This document shows, piece after piece, positions 36,990 to 52,339 of a stretch of DNA of 64,000 nt. The notes under the pieces were generated by a model. That model saw only the letters and a program-made list of their open reading frames with translations, ran no database searches and was not told where the DNA came from. A program made the translations under genes and the position numbers. Source of the DNA: Anaeromyces robustus (taxonomy: Eukaryota > Neocallimastigomycota > Neocallimastigomycetes > Neocallimastigales > Neocallimastigaceae); assembly GCA_002104895.1 (NCBI GenBank), contig MCFG01000032.1:222463-286462 (forward strand), given 5' to 3'. Each line of letters starts with the position of its first letter. The stretch's first letter is position 1.

Positions 36990-38356
36990 GGTATTATCTA
37001 TATATAATTAATATATAATCATATAATCATTATTAATAAATAAAATTCTAATATAAATAGGCAAATATAACAATTAATAACTTAAATAAAAAAATTTAAT
37101 CTTAAAAATTGATGATATTAAAATAAAATTTGATGAATTTTTATTTTAAGTATATTAATAATTTTAAAATTGCTACTATTAATTCTAAAAAAAAAAACTG
37201 AATCTATTTCAATTTTTACTTTAAATTTAATAATTCTTTTTTTAATTGCCAATTTTTTATATGTTATTATTTAATTGATTAATTGTAAAAAAAAAAAAAA
37301 AAATCATTAAATATTTTCATCAACAATTTTATAAGTATTATATTTATATATAATTTCATTTAATATATATTCAAATATAAAACATAGAAAAAAAAAGTTT
37401 TCTCAATTGTTATTTTTTAATTTTAGATTGATTATTTATTCTACAAAGCAATGATAGTAGAAAAAAATAATTTAATTTTTAATTAAATAAAATTAATTAC
37501 TAATTACAATAAATTATATATAATTACTTTTAATTGAATAAATGAATTGTATTCATTTTTTTTTTTTTTTTTTGATGGAATTCTGAAATTAAATAATTTA
37601 TGAATAGGTTTTTAATACTTAATTGTTTAATCATTATCTATTATGTATAAATGATTAAATTTAAACTATCAATTACTAAAATCTAATATTAATTATAAAA
37701 AATTATTTGTTTATTTGTTTATTTATTTTGTTTTAAAAAAATAATGCTTTGTATTTACTTTACAAAATAAAACTTTTAAAATTATACATAAAAAAAAGTT
37801 TTTACCTTAAATTTTATTCAAAATTTTATTGGAGATTAAGATTAAATTAATATGATAAAAATATATATATAACAATACTAAATTTACACTAAATCTAATT
37901 TAGAAATAAATAAATATAAATAATTATAGTAATTTAAAGATGAATGATATATTAATGGATAAAATATGATTAAATTCTGTATTTATAAATAAGATAACAA
38001 AAAAAATTATTGAAAAAGAAAAAAAAAAAAGTAAGAAAAAAAATAAAAAAAATTTTTATATAAATACTCAAATTTTTTTTTAAAAAAAATATATATATTA
38101 AAACTTAATAATTAATAATTTAAATATTTAATATTTTAATATACAAATTATAGATTTTTATTGTACAATGAATAATTAATATAATAATTAATAATTAATA
38201 AATAATATATATATTTTTTTAAATACATATAAATTACAAAATTTAAAAATGTAAAATAATCAATAGAATAAATATCTAGAGGAATGTAGAATGATAGTAA
38301 TAGAATAACTTTTTAACTGGGGGGAAATTCGAAAATAAAAAAAAGCTTAATAATCA

Positions 38357-38378
38357 TTAGAATTAATTAATTCTAATA
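38357..38378. repeat. 22-bp perfect palindrome
   Basis: ATTAGAATTAA and its mirror complement TTAATTCTAAT abut directly. It is in non-coding DNA. Confidence 0.6.
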
Positions 38379-38839
38379 ATATACTATAAAAATTCTTAAT
38401 ATTAAAAAAAAATATGATAAATAATATTAAACTTTTTATATAAACTTTTGAAATATCAAATAGCATTATAATTATTATTATAATTATTATTATTATTATT
38501 ATTATTATAAATAAATTAACTAAGTATTCTTTACTACTACATGAATTAAAAAGGATTTTGTATGTACAATTTATTTCACTAAAAAATTTCTTCTTTTATC
38601 TAATCTAATTTATTATATATTGTTATTTTATTATTATTTTATTATTTTATTATTTTATTTAATTTAATAGCAATGGAATAAATTTATTCTTTTTTTTTTT
38701 TTTTTTTTTTAATAAAAAAATTGTCTTTTCTTTTTAAAAAAAACAATATATATTCAATATATTAATAATTTTGATTGACAATATATTATTAATTATTAAT
38801 TATTAATTTATATATTATTATATTATTATTTATTATATA

Positions 38840-38923
38840 TTTATTTATTAATTATATTTATTTATTTATTTATTTAATTATCTATTTATTTATTTATTAA
38901 TAAATTTATTTATTTATTTATTT

Positions 38924-38967
<44 letters not shown>

Positions 38968-39054
38968 TTATTTATTTATTTATCTATTTATTTATTTATT
39001 TATTTACTTATTTACTTATTTATCTAATAAATTTATTTATTTATTTATTTATTT

Positions 39055-39122
<68 letters not shown>

Positions 39123-39125
39123 TTA
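38840..39125. repeat. Long (TTTA)n array
   Basis: About 280 bases of TATT/TTTA units with TATC, TACT and TTAATAAAT interruptions that recur two to three times, suggesting local duplication within the array. Confidence 0.88.
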
Positions 39126-39145
39126 ATATAGTTTTTATTATTTTC

Positions 39146-39167
39146 ATTGATTAATCGATTAATCAAT
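39146..39167. repeat. 22-bp perfect palindrome around ATCGAT
   Basis: ATTGATTAATC followed by its reverse complement GATTAATCAAT, placed just after the TTTA array. Confidence 0.7.
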
Positions 39168-39448
39168 TAATCAATAGATTATTATTTAAACTTAGGTTCA
39201 ATTTTGATTTTTGATTTTTTAATTAAAAATCTATACTTTATATATTTTAAATAAAAATATTTAACTTTAATTTATATATTTTTACACCATTATTTAATTT
39301 TAATTAAAATGGATAATACTATGTAAGATAGTATAATTATTAAAAAAATGGAAAAAAAGAATATAAAGAAAAATTAAAATTGATTAAAATTATTACAAAA
39401 AGAAAAAGCTTTTTTTTTTAAAAAATAATAATAATAATAATAATAATG

Positions 39449-39482
<34 letters not shown>

Positions 39483-42136
39483 TAAAAATTATGATAATAA
39501 TAAAAATTATGATAATAATGATAATAACTATAGAATTATTTTATTAAACAAAACAAAACACAAAATAAAGCAAAATTATGGTAAAAATTATTAAAAAAAA
39601 ATGCTTAGCAAAAAAAAATATTAATACTTTACCTTTCTATAAAACCTATCAATTTGAAAAATAAATAAATAATAAAATAAAATAATAAGCAAGATAAAAA
39701 TAAAAATAAAAAATTAATAACTATCCTTTTTACTATATAAAGGTGTAATTAACATTTCAATTATATTACAAGATTTACAAGATTTGCATTTTCATTTCTA
39801 TAATAATAAAATAAATTTATTAAATATGTTACCTTTATTAGGATGTTTAAGCAAAAAAAAAAAATTCTCTCTTTTTTTTTAAAAATTACATCCATTATGA
39901 TGATAAATTTAATTTTTTTTTTTTTATTTTAATTTGTTTTTTATTCCTACTTATAATCGATTTAACAATGTCATTCTTATACTAATTTTAACGATTGTTT
40001 ATTATTGATTCCTTTTTTTATATTTGTATCTTTATATTTTGATTATACAGTAATAATATCTTAATTATGAAATTTCATATAAATATAATTATAATAATTT
40101 TTTTCTTCTTTTATAATCTATCAATTTATTATAAATAATCAAATAATTGGATAATTAATATTGAGATATTTTGCAATATAAAGTAAACTTATTTCCTTTT
40201 AATTTATTATCTTTTTTATAAATTACTTATTTACATGTTGTCCGATTAAATATTCTTTTATTATATTTATATAAAAACAACTTATTTACTTTATAATTAA
40301 GATTTGAAATTTCAATATGATTACTTCATTATCACTATACTTCATTGTTATTTTTAGTATTAATTATAACCTTTTTTTTTACATAAAAATAAAAAATAAT
40401 AAATTTCATGTTCATTATAATGGATGATAATTTATTAATACATTATACATTTATATTTTATAAAGGGTTTATATTTTATTATTATTAATGTTATATATTT
40501 TAAACATTGAACAAGATTTATTTTTATGTATTAATTTGATTTTATATATATATATTACTTTGTTTTAAACTCTTCAACAATAACAAAAATATTTATAAAG
40601 ATAAATTTTTATAAGGATAAAATATTATAATAATATTTATATTTACATTTGTGAAAGATGAATAATTTTATATATTAATTAAATTATACAATTTGTTGAT
40701 ATAATCACTGTTTTTTTTTTTTTTTTGTTTGTTTGTTTGTTTGTTTCTTTATCATTAAATACTAAATCATAATCAAATTTATTTACTTGAATATATTTCT
40801 TATTAAATATTGGTTAAAAAAAATATTTTGTTATAAATAAAATAGATTTAACAAATGACCCGACAAAATTATTAATTGCTCTTTTAGTTTGATTTTTTTA
40901 TATAATATAAAATTGAAAATAATGATTCCTTTTGATTATTATTATTATTATTATTACTACTATATTGTTTTAATTATTTTTCTTATTTTTTTATTTTTAT
41001 TTTTTATTTGTTTATTTATTTTATTTATTCTTTAATCTTTTTTTTTAAAATATATTTTTAAAAATTATATTATACAGAATTTCTTTATTTATTATTTTTT
41101 TTTATAATAATTAATGGATTCAGTTATAATGGTTATGATTATTATAATTATTATTTACAAATAATACTATTACTATTATAATTACAATAATTATTAAAAA
41201 TACAATAATTATTATTGTTAAAAAGAATCGAAAAATGTTATTTTAATTATGATATTATTATTACTAATAAATATTTTTTATATAATCAAGTATATTTTTA
41301 TTACTTTATTACATGTTTTTTTTTTTTTATTATATATTTAAATAAATGTTTCCCCATTATTATTGTTGCTATTTCTCTCTTTTATTAATTTATTGATACT
41401 TTCTATTTTTTATTTTTATTTTTTTTTTATAATATTTTATTCTGTTTTTTCCTTTTTAATTTTTTTATAATATTTCATTCTTTTTTTCCTTTCTAATTTT
41501 TTTGTTTGATAATTTTTTTTTATTTATATTATATTTTTTTTTTTGTTTTGATTCATTTTATATTTTATATTAAATATTATCATTTTTATTAATATAAATA
41601 TATAATAATATTATTAAACAGCTTTTAATTCAAAAAATAATAATAATTAAATATGTAATTAAAATATGATAATTATAATAATAATAATAATAATAATGAT
41701 CATAAATATTTTAAATAAAATAATTATAATATGATTAATGTATTTATTTTAAATTATATAATTAAAATATAGATTCTATTTTTCCTATAAAAATATTAAT
41801 CCAATAGAAATAGTATAATATAAAATATTCTATTGTATTATTAAATACAATGAATATTATTGATAATATTTTTTATATTATATATTAATTATTATAAATA
41901 TTATACCTTTCTTTTTTTTTTTATCCAAAAATTTTTTACCTTTTGTTATTAGTCATTCTATTTTCTTTAGAATATTAATTTTAATTATTATTAAATAATT
42001 TATTTAATATTTTAATTTTTTTATTTAATCATGTTTCTATTATTAAATACTATGAATTTGGTAGAATTATAATTATTTCGGCTATTATTTAAATTTCTTT
42101 TTTTTTTTTTTTTTTTTTTTTTATTCATATTACAAT

Positions 42137-42162
42137 TCATACATACATACATACATACATGA
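42137..42162. repeat. (CATA)n microsatellite
   Basis: A short pure run of about six ACAT units. Confidence 0.85.
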
Positions 42163-42445
42163 TATTTTTAAATAATAAATATAATTAATTATTATATAAT
42201 AAATTTATTTATACCTTATATATATTGTAAATAATTGATACTTTATTATTATATTCTTTATTTTTTTATTACTTAATTTTTTGAAATATATATATTTAGT
42301 AAAAAAAAAAAAAAAGTTTTAAATACATATTTATATATACTAATTCTCACACAAATTAATTAAAGCATAAGAAATAATGAATTATATTTAAAAAAAAAAT
42401 ATAAAAAATATAAAAATATTTATTATATATTAAATTTAAAGTACT

Positions 42446-42522
42446 AAGTAAATGGATTGTGTGAATTATTAAATTTTTAATAACAATTTTTTCGTTAAAA
42501 AATTCACATAATTCATTTACTT
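42446..42522. repeat. 22-bp near-perfect inverted repeat, 33-base loop
   Basis: Arms 42446-42467 and 42501-42522 pair at 20 of 22 positions. Both mismatches are transitions that become G-U pairs if the plus strand is transcribed. It could fold as an RNA hairpin. No neighbouring gene is recognised. Confidence 0.7.
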
Positions 42523-44233
42523 ATCTCTTTAAAATAAATATAATATTAAAGGTTTTTTTTTAAAGAAAAAATTTTTTAACATTTAAAATATTAAAATAAC
42601 CTTTTTTTATTTAACCTTTTATATAAATAAGATATTATATTTAAAAAATAATTTTTTTTTTCAATATGTTTTTTTTTATGATTATTATTTTTTTCTCCTT
42701 TATTGTAATGTTACTATTTATATTTACAATTAAATATATGTGTATATAAAAGAAATAATTCATTATTACAATATATATAATTTTTATAATATAAATTGCA
42801 ACAATATTTTATTGCAATATAGAATTTTGATATAAAAAATGTATTTTATTTTTATTATTTATATTTTAATAAAATAATATGAAACAAGTTAAATGAAAAA
42901 ATGAATGAAATTGAAGAAAAATGTTTATTACTTTGTTCTATTTATGTAATTAATTTATGTAATTAATAAAATATATAAAAGTGAGAAAAAGAAATATATA
43001 TTAAATAACAGAAATATAGAACATTGTTTATAAATATTTAAATATTTAACTCGTTATATCTTATGTAAAAAAATTAAAAATATATAATAATCTAAATATT
43101 TAAAATATGTATGTTTATAATTATTTTATTATAAATAATAAATACTATAGGCTGAAAAGGTTAATGTTTTCATTAAAAAATTACTATAATTTTTTAATAA
43201 CCTTCTATATAATAGATAGTCTAATAGAAATTGAACATTTCAAAAAAAAAAAAAAGTTTTTAATTAATTCCTTTTTTTTTTCTTATTTAATTAAATGATA
43301 TTAGATTATCATATTTTATGTCTATTTTTTTTTTTTTTATATTTCATTTATTTAAAAAATAAATTAAATGCTTCATTTAAAGTTTAATATAAATGATAAT
43401 TAATTATTAAAATTTTTATAATTAAAATAATAATTTTATATTTTTTGTAGTTTTTTAATAATTTTAAAGTTACAATAAGAAATACATTTTTAAATAAAAA
43501 ATAAAAAAATAAAATAATATATATATTAAAATTTATAATAAATATATAAAATAATTACTACAGAATCACAGTAAAAAGAGTTTATGAAGAGTAAAATAAA
43601 TATTTTAAAAATGAATAGTAAATAATTATTTCAAAAAAGTATAAAATTTAAAAATTTGAAAAAATTAACTGCTATTAATATATATTAAAATTAAAGTTTA
43701 AAAAATATATACATAAATTAATTAAAAAAAATTATATATGAAAAAAAAAGTTAATAATTAATCTCATATTTAAGTAAAAGCATTTTTAACATTGTACCAT
43801 AGTAGTTAAATTTATATACATTTTGTTTATTATCTACATAATATTTTTAATATTTCTTATTAAAAAAATTTAAAAAAAAAAAGCAATAGAAGAAACTTTT
43901 TTATAATATTTAAATTAAAAAATTTACCAATATATTAATAAATTATTAATATAGTTTTAATGTTTGTAAAAGAAATATGGACACTAATAATTTTTATTTA
44001 CTAAACTTTATCTAATTTTTAGTGAATTAACAAAGTTATATAGTTTGTGCTTATCAATTATTAATTGTGGATATTATGCTATATGGATTATGGACATAAT
44101 TAATAAATATAAATTTAAATTAAGCAGTTATATTGTCTATTCAATGAATGATTTTTAATTATTATTCTTGATAGATACTATATAAATTTCTATATATAGT
44201 TTTTTTCCTTTAAAAATATGATAATATTATTGA

Positions 44234-44273
44234 TAATATGAATTAATTATTAATATATAATTAATTCATATTA
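44234..44273. repeat. 17-bp perfect inverted repeat, 6-base loop
   Basis: Arms TAATATGAATTAATTAT and its reverse complement flank TAATAT. Confidence 0.75.
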
Positions 44274-46049
44274 GATATACATTATATAATTTATAAATAA
44301 TTCTTTTTTTTTTAAAAAAATTAACTTACTACTCATATTTTTATATTTTTTATTTAATTTTAAAATAGAATAAAAAAATTATATGTAAATTACATATTTT
44401 TTCTCCTTCATGGTTTTATCTTAAATTTTATTTGGTACTTAATTTTTTGGATGTTACATGATATTTTATTATTATACTTTATTTTTTTTATTTTATTTTT
44501 TTTTTTTTTTTTAATTTTAATTTATATTATTTTATATATATTAAATATAATTTGTAACATATATCTCAATAAAAATTTTAATTAAAATGAAAAACCTAAG
44601 ATTATTATTATTTCCAAATTTGGAAATGTGACATATACTATTTACATTAACAACATATTTAAATAAAAATAAATTAAATTATTAAATTTCTATATAATAT
44701 CATTATATTATTATTATATTATTATACATTAAATATTAAATAATTAAAATATATATAAATATTAAATAACTAGTTTTTTTTTAATAATAATAAAAATATA
44801 ATAATAATATAATAATATAATAATAATATAATAATTATTAATATTTGATATTATTTTTTATATATTAATATTTAATATATAAAATTATTATAATTGTTGT
44901 TAATTATGGTGATAAAAATAATTACTAATAGTTATTATTGGTAAATTTTATATATTTATTAATAAAACCAATAAGAAAAATTTACTATTTTTCATTTTAA
45001 TTATTATTATTATTATATAATTGACAAACAAAATAATAAAATATTATAGTATAAAATTATTAAAATTGTTATAAGCCATAATTTTAAAAAAAAATTTTTT
45101 TTATAGTTTTTCTTTATAATGTAGAAAAAACGAAATTCATTTCCTTTTTAATATATATATATTTATTAATTTCTTTTATTTAAATTATTATGGAATTAAC
45201 TTTATTTTTAATTATTTAAATTATATTCAAGTTATGTCTTTTTTTTTTAAAAAAAAATTAATAAAAAAAAGTTTATTTTAAAAAAAAAGAGACATATTCA
45301 TGCAAATTATGTTTATTATTAGTATATTTTTATACATAAAAATTTTTATAATATGTAAATTTTTATCATAAATTCAAAAAAAGAATTATATAAATTTTTA
45401 ATAATAGTAGTAAAATTAAAAAAATAAAATGAAGGCTACTCAATTTTTTAAATAAAGGCTTCACTTTTATATTAATAATTAATACAAGATTTGTAATAAA
45501 TTAAAAGGAAATTTTTTCTATTAAATATTAATTTGTTTTCTATTTTAATAATAGATGTGGTTTAATTAAATAATATATTTTATTAATATATTACAATATA
45601 TTGAATTTAATTAAATCAATAAAAAATTGTATGGCTAAGATAAAACATTTATTTAAAATTCTTTTTAAAACAAAAATATAAAAAAATAAAAAAAAGTAAA
45701 AATATTTTAATTAAAATTAAAGTAATTAATTTATAAAATATATATTTATATATATTGAAATTGATTGAATTAAATTAAAAGGTAAAATACATTAATATAT
45801 TTTATTATATTTGTAATATATGTACTATACATTTTATTAAATATTTCATTTTTAAATAAAAAAAATTATTTGATTCTTTTATGTAAAACTATTTCATTTT
45901 ATATAATGTATTATATTTTTTATATAATTAAATACTTTTTTTTTTTAATTCTATAAAGATAATTATTATTAATTATTTTATTATAACAAAAAAAATATAA
46001 AACTTTTATTAAATATTAATATATTTCTAATATTAATATATTCTCATAT

Positions 46050-46110
46050 ATTTTCATTTTCATTTTCATTTATTTTCATTTTCATTTTCATTTTCATTTT
46101 CATTTTTATT
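46050..46110. repeat. (TTTTCA)n hexanucleotide repeat
   Basis: About ten copies of TTTTCA with one TTTATTTTCA break. Confidence 0.85.
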
Positions 46111-48143
46111 CATAAAGAAAAAATACTTTTTTTTAATAATATTAATGTTTTTTTTATTAATTTAAAATATATTTATTTATATTATTTTTTTATATTAATT
46201 AAAATTAATATATATATTATAATACATTACGTTATATTATCTTATTGATTGTAATTATAATATTGATATATTATATACTTGTTATTCTTCTTTTTATTTA
46301 AATATTAAATAGTATTTAATATTTAGTATTATATATTATTATATTTCTTTTTTAAATATTACTTTATAAGTAAAATTTTCAATATATATAATTAATCTAT
46401 ATATTAAAATTATATATTTATTTATTATAATTGTATATGTTAGGATTAATTATTTTTAATTAATTTACAATATATTCTTAATATATTCAATTATTTTATT
46501 AATGTTTATTTCCTTTTTAAAATTATTTTATGCTTTTTGTTTTTCTTTTTTTTTTTATTCTTTATTGTAAATGTAAATAAAAAGAAAAAAATTTTCCAAA
46601 AAAAAAATTTTTTTTTCTTTTTTTTCCTTAAAGAATTTTATTTAATTTTTTTTAATAATATTTTATTTTATTATTAATAAAAAAAAATTAATCAGAAAAA
46701 TTGAAATATAAAATTATTATATATTTCATTATTTAATGGTTTAAATGAATTAAATAGAATTTAACAAAAAAAAAATAAAAATAAGCAATAAGTAAAAAAA
46801 TATATATTCAAACTCAAAAAAAAAAAATAATAACACCAAAAAGAAAAAAAATTAGAAAGAAAGTATTTAAAAAGTAACATATAGTATATTAGAATTTAAC
46901 CAAAAATAATAAAAAAAAATAAATTTCAAAATTAAAACAATTTTTTGAACAAAATATACTAAAATTCCTATGAGCCATTGTCAACGCGATTTTAATTGAT
47001 AAAAAAATATAATTATTTTTTTATAATTCCACAAAAATTATTTTTATAAAGGAAAAAAAAAAGATATATGCTTTTTAAATCCTTTATTAATATAAAATAA
47101 TTTTAAAAAATTGTTAAACATTACAATATTTTTATACTATTTTTACATTCAAACGGAAAACACTTTTTTAAATACCACATATTCATTATTAATTCAGTGA
47201 AATTAATAAAAAAGAAAAAAAAAATTTTTTTAAGTTTTTAAATTAAAAGAAAAAAGTTAATAAGTAAATATGAATTTTATTTCTAGATAGAAATAGTATA
47301 TTATACAGTTAAAACGAAAAAAAAAAAAAAAAAACTTAAAAAAAAATAAAAAAGAACAAAAAAAAAAAAAAAAAAGAGTTTATAATATATATTTTTATAA
47401 ATAATATAAACGATAAATAAAACAAATAAACTAATATAAACATATAATCGTTTATAAAAAAAAATAAAAACATTTCAAAACCATTAAATAAAAATTAAAC
47501 ATTGAAATAAAATTTCAAAAAAAAGAAAGAAAAAAAAAAACAAAAAGTAAAATAAAAAAATAAAAAACTCATAACAAAAAGTTAAAAAACAAAATATATA
47601 TAAAACAAAGCAAAACAAATAAAACAAATTTTAAAAAATAATAAAATAATTAAAAAATTAATAATAAATATCAAAATTTGATTTATTATTAAATTTAGAT
47701 AAACGTAAAACCAACGAAAAAAATAAATATATTTTTAAAAAAAATTAAGTAATATTCAAACTAATAAAATTTTAAAAAAAAATTTTTTTTAAAATTTAAA
47801 ATAATAAAAAAAAAAGTTTTTTATCTATAAAAAATATAAAAAAATATATAAAATAAAATTATAAAATTATTATTTTTTGTTAATATTAATAATTTTTTTA
47901 TTAAATATTTTTATAACAGTTTTTTATTCAATTCATATTTTTTTTTTGATAATTTTTATTATCTTTATTATTTTTATGAAAAATAATTTAAACTTTTTTA
48001 AAATATATTATATTGTTTATATATTTTTAATTTTTTTAATATATATTTAATAAAAAAATATTTATAATTTTTATGGTAAAACTTTTTTTTTTCTTTATAA
48101 AAAAGCATAAAAAATTTAAGCAATAAAAAATTTTTGTAAAAAA

Positions 48144-51100
48144 ATGGAAACTCCATATGTACAAAACACAATGTCTAATCAAAACATTAGTAAAGAAAAC
48201 TTTAAAAGTAATGAAGTTATAGTTGAAAATGAAAACTATATCAGTAGTAATAAATGTGAATATGATGGTTATACTTCAAATATAAGTGCAAATGAAGATG
48301 GTTATTATCAATCTTCATGTGATGATATCATTAATAATGAAGAAAATTTTGAAATTTTAAAAAATGAAGAAAAAATTTCAAACCCTATTACTACTGATGA
48401 TCATCAAAATCAAAATTCAACTAAATCTCAAAATGAAAAGATGGAAAAATGTTCATGTACTGCCGAGCCCCTTTTAACATATTCAAATAATAATCATAAT
48501 AAAAGTGTTAACGATGCTAAAAATAGTACAACAACAATGATCAAATTAAATGATAATTCTACTCCAAAAGTTATTAAAAAGAAAAAGAGTAAGAAATTAT
48601 CAAAGTTCCCAAAACATAAACAATCTTATATTAAGATTTATTTAAGATTTAAAGATAAGTTAAATACGAAAACTGAATCTATTAAGAATCAAAAGAAGAA
48701 AAATAATAAAAAACTTGATTCATCTATTCGTGATGTTTCATCAAGTCCTATCAGTTTTAATCATGAAGAAGAAAAACTTTATGATGATGAATTTATGATA
48801 AATAATACACCTATGAATACTGTGAGCAAAAATTCAATGGAAAAAATGAATCATAATAAAGATGATGATAAAGATAAATCAAATTACAATTATAAAATTA
48901 CATTTGTAAAAGAATCACCATCAAGTTCAACATCTTTAACATCAACATCATCTATTGAAAAAAATAGTATTACTAAACCAGATGAAACTAAATTCATATC
49001 GAATATTAATAATTCTTCTGATGAAATTATTGAAATGGATATAAGAGAAATTACAGTTGTTAATGCCGAAGGTGAAACTATTCTTATACCAACAAGAAAA
49101 AGAACTGAAAGTCTACCTCGTCATGTTAGTAATACAAAACGAAAAACGTCAGTTCAATCGGATACAACAATTACTCCAAAAAAATTGAAAAAGGAAAAAA
49201 GTATTATAAAAACCGTAAAGAATTTCCTTTATTCTAAAAAAGATGCTCAAGATAAAGAATATAATATAATCGTTCCAAAAGTTATTGATGAAAATGAAAA
49301 GGAAAATGTAAAGGAAAATGTAAAGGAAAATGTAAAGGAAAATGAAAATGTAAAGGAGAATGAAAATGCAAAGGAAAATGAAAATGTAAAGGAAAATGAA
49401 AATGTGAATGAAAATGAAAATGTAAAGGAAAATGATAATGAAAATGTTTTTTATGAAGATATGAATAAAAATGTTACTTCAATTAATACAGAACATACTA
49501 AAGTTGAAGTTATTCCTGTTGAAATTAAGGAAAAAGAAGATGATGAAAAAGAAAAAAATCAATCCACTCCAATGGAAATAAATGAAAATATTGGTGTTGT
49601 TTGTGAAATTAAAACTCCAGAAATAATTAATAATGTTGAAGAAAATGTAACTATTATTCCAGTTATAGAAAATAAAAAAGTAGATATTCCAAATATTAAA
49701 AAAAATGTAGATGAAAATAATAGTTATGTTGATCTTTCAGAAAAGAAAAAAATTAATGATAAGAATACTACACCAAATGATCAAGATAATGATATGATTG
49801 GGGCCGGTATTTCAATGGTTAAACCTTTCCATCTAGATAATGAAATGTCAACACATTTAATAGAAGAAACTACTACCAAAAATATTGACCTTCCTATCAT
49901 GAATGAAAATGTCAAATCTACTACTCCTATGGAAGATAATATACTTAATAAACCAATACTTGATGATATTGAAAAGCCACTTCCTGTTATTCCATTAACT
50001 GAAATGTCTAGTAAATAAAAAAAAATTCTTTTTTTTTTTTTTTTAAAAATTATATAAATATATAGTTATAATATAATATATATCATTTACAAATAATAAA
50101 TATTAATAGATTTATTATAAATATAAATTTTCATAATACTATATACATATATTATCGAATTATTTATTTATAATATATATTTATTTTATTTTATTTTATT
50201 TTATTTTATTTTATTTTATTTTATTTTATTTTATTTTATTTATTATATATTTATTTATTTTATATTTTATTTATATATATATATTTTTAGAAGAAGATAT
50301 AGAAAAAAGAAAATTAAAATATAATACAAAACCTTTAAAAACTACATTAAAGAAAAGTATTTATGCTATTAGATATTTCAGAAAACCAAAAGAGGATGTT
50401 CCACAATATGTTATTGTAGAAGATTTTGAAAAATTCAAAGAAAATACTCAAAAATGTATTGATGAAAAATCTAGAAATATTGAAATCAATACAACAAATA
50501 TGAATGAAAGTAATGAAAAATTTAAAGAAAGTGTTAGAGAAAGTTTTATTGAAGTTAAAGAAGATTTAATTCATTTAAATAATGAATATATTAATGAAAA
50601 TAAAAAATTAAAAGAAGAAATCATAGAATTACAAAATCGTATAGTTAATATAGAAGAAGAAAAAGAAAAAGAATTAGATCAACTTAGAACTGAAATAGCT
50701 GAAGAAATTATAAAATTACAAGATTTAATGAAACTTATAGAAGAACAAAAGGAAAATGAAATGGAACAACTTCGAAATGAAATTTCAGAACTTCATGAAA
50801 GAGATGATGAAATGGAACAACTTAGAAATGAAATTTCAGAACTTCATCAAAAGGAAGATAATTATCAAGATGTTATAGAACATCATTTATTAAATATTAA
50901 TACTTCTTTAGTTAAATTAAAGGAAGAATCTTTTGTAATGAGAGAAGAATTATATCATGAAATTCAACAAATCAAAGATCATGAAATTATGGATATTGAT
51001 CCTGATGATATTGTTAGAAAATCTGATATTGAAAATGTTTCAAAACAATTAGTGAAAAGTAATGTTCAATGGAATGAACTTTCACATAATGTTCAAAATT

Positions 51101-51527
51101 TACCTATTCAAATAAAGAAAGATATAGAGGATCAATTAACTGTTTATGATCAATGTCAAAATGAAAAGAATAAACAATTTGAAGATTATATTACTGATTC
51201 TAAGAAGAATCAAACAAAATTAGAAAGATGTATAAAGGAATTAATTAAATTACAAAAGGCAAATGAAAATAGTATTGAAACTAAAACTAAAAGTATTAAT
51301 GATACAATAACTCTTCAAAGTCAACAAATTAAAGAACTTGAAGAAACCAAAGATCAAGTATGGTCACAAAATGAAAAATTGACTATGATTGGAGATAGAG
51401 TAGACCATTATTGTACTAATGATTATCTTGATACTGTCATTGAATTAGAAGATCTTAGAAAAATTACTAATCGTACTACAGAAGAATTATTTAACCTACA
51501 AAAATTGTAAAATTTATATCTATCTAT

Positions 51528-51566
<39 letters not shown>

Positions 51567-52253
51567 TATTAAGCTTTATATTATAAATATAATAATAATA
51601 GTAATAATAATAATAATAACTTTATTTTCAAATATATTTATTTATCTATTTATTAGAAATTTATACTGCAAGAATCTTGATCGACTTCCAAAAAGAATAT
51701 TTTCTTTAGAAAATCTTAATGAATTGTAAAATTTTTTATATTAATAATAATAATAACAATTTTTCTTTATATACTTAATATATATTTTTAAAATTTAATT
51801 AAAAAATCGTAATATTAAATTAATATTTATATTTATATATTATATTATATATTATTTTTATTTAAAAAAAAAAAAAAAAATAGATGGTTAGGACGTAATA
51901 ATTTAAATAATATTAATGATAAAATAGGAAATCTTAAAAATCTTAAAAGATTAAGTATTGCAGATAATAATTTAAGTCAATTACCTGTAGGTATTAAAAA
52001 TTTGAAGAATCTTACTCATTTATACTTATATAAGAATAAATTAAAGGAACTTCCACCCGAAATTGGACAACTTGATAATTTAATTCATTTAGATGTTGAA
52101 AGTAATAAATTAACAAAACTTCCAGTAGAACTTAAAAATTTATCTAAATTAGAAAATTTAGATATTGAAAATAATTTATTTAATGAATTCCCTTCTATCA
52201 TATTTGAATTAAAGAATTTAGTTAAATTGTATTGTATTAATAATAATAACAAT

Positions 52254-52339
<86 letters not shown>

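Larger units (their letters stand above)
36990..48143. other. 11-kb region, no gene seen
   Basis: Apart from the E2 promoter at its left end and the LRR-gene leader at its right end I find no exon, tRNA or other RNA gene. Contents: A/T homopolymers, palindromes at 38357-38378, 39146-39167 and 44234-44273, the hairpin at 42446-42522, a long TTTA array at 38840-39125, a CATA run at about 42137-42162 and a TTTTCA run at 46050-46110. A G-run (GGGGGG) near 38320 stands out but reads as nothing I know. Confidence 0.5.

Noticed and set aside
38310-38345. G-run patch considered as part of a small nuclear RNA
   Set aside because: No U6 or other snRNA box, no tRNA fold and no T-run terminator in a fitting place.
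38840-39125. CRISPR-like array
   Set aside because: The repeats are plain tetranucleotides without spacers, and the DNA is eukaryotic.
43107-43298. 63-codon plus-strand frame
   Set aside because: Composition is only Tyr, Phe, Lys, Leu and Ile from AT-rich DNA, with no splice or family support.
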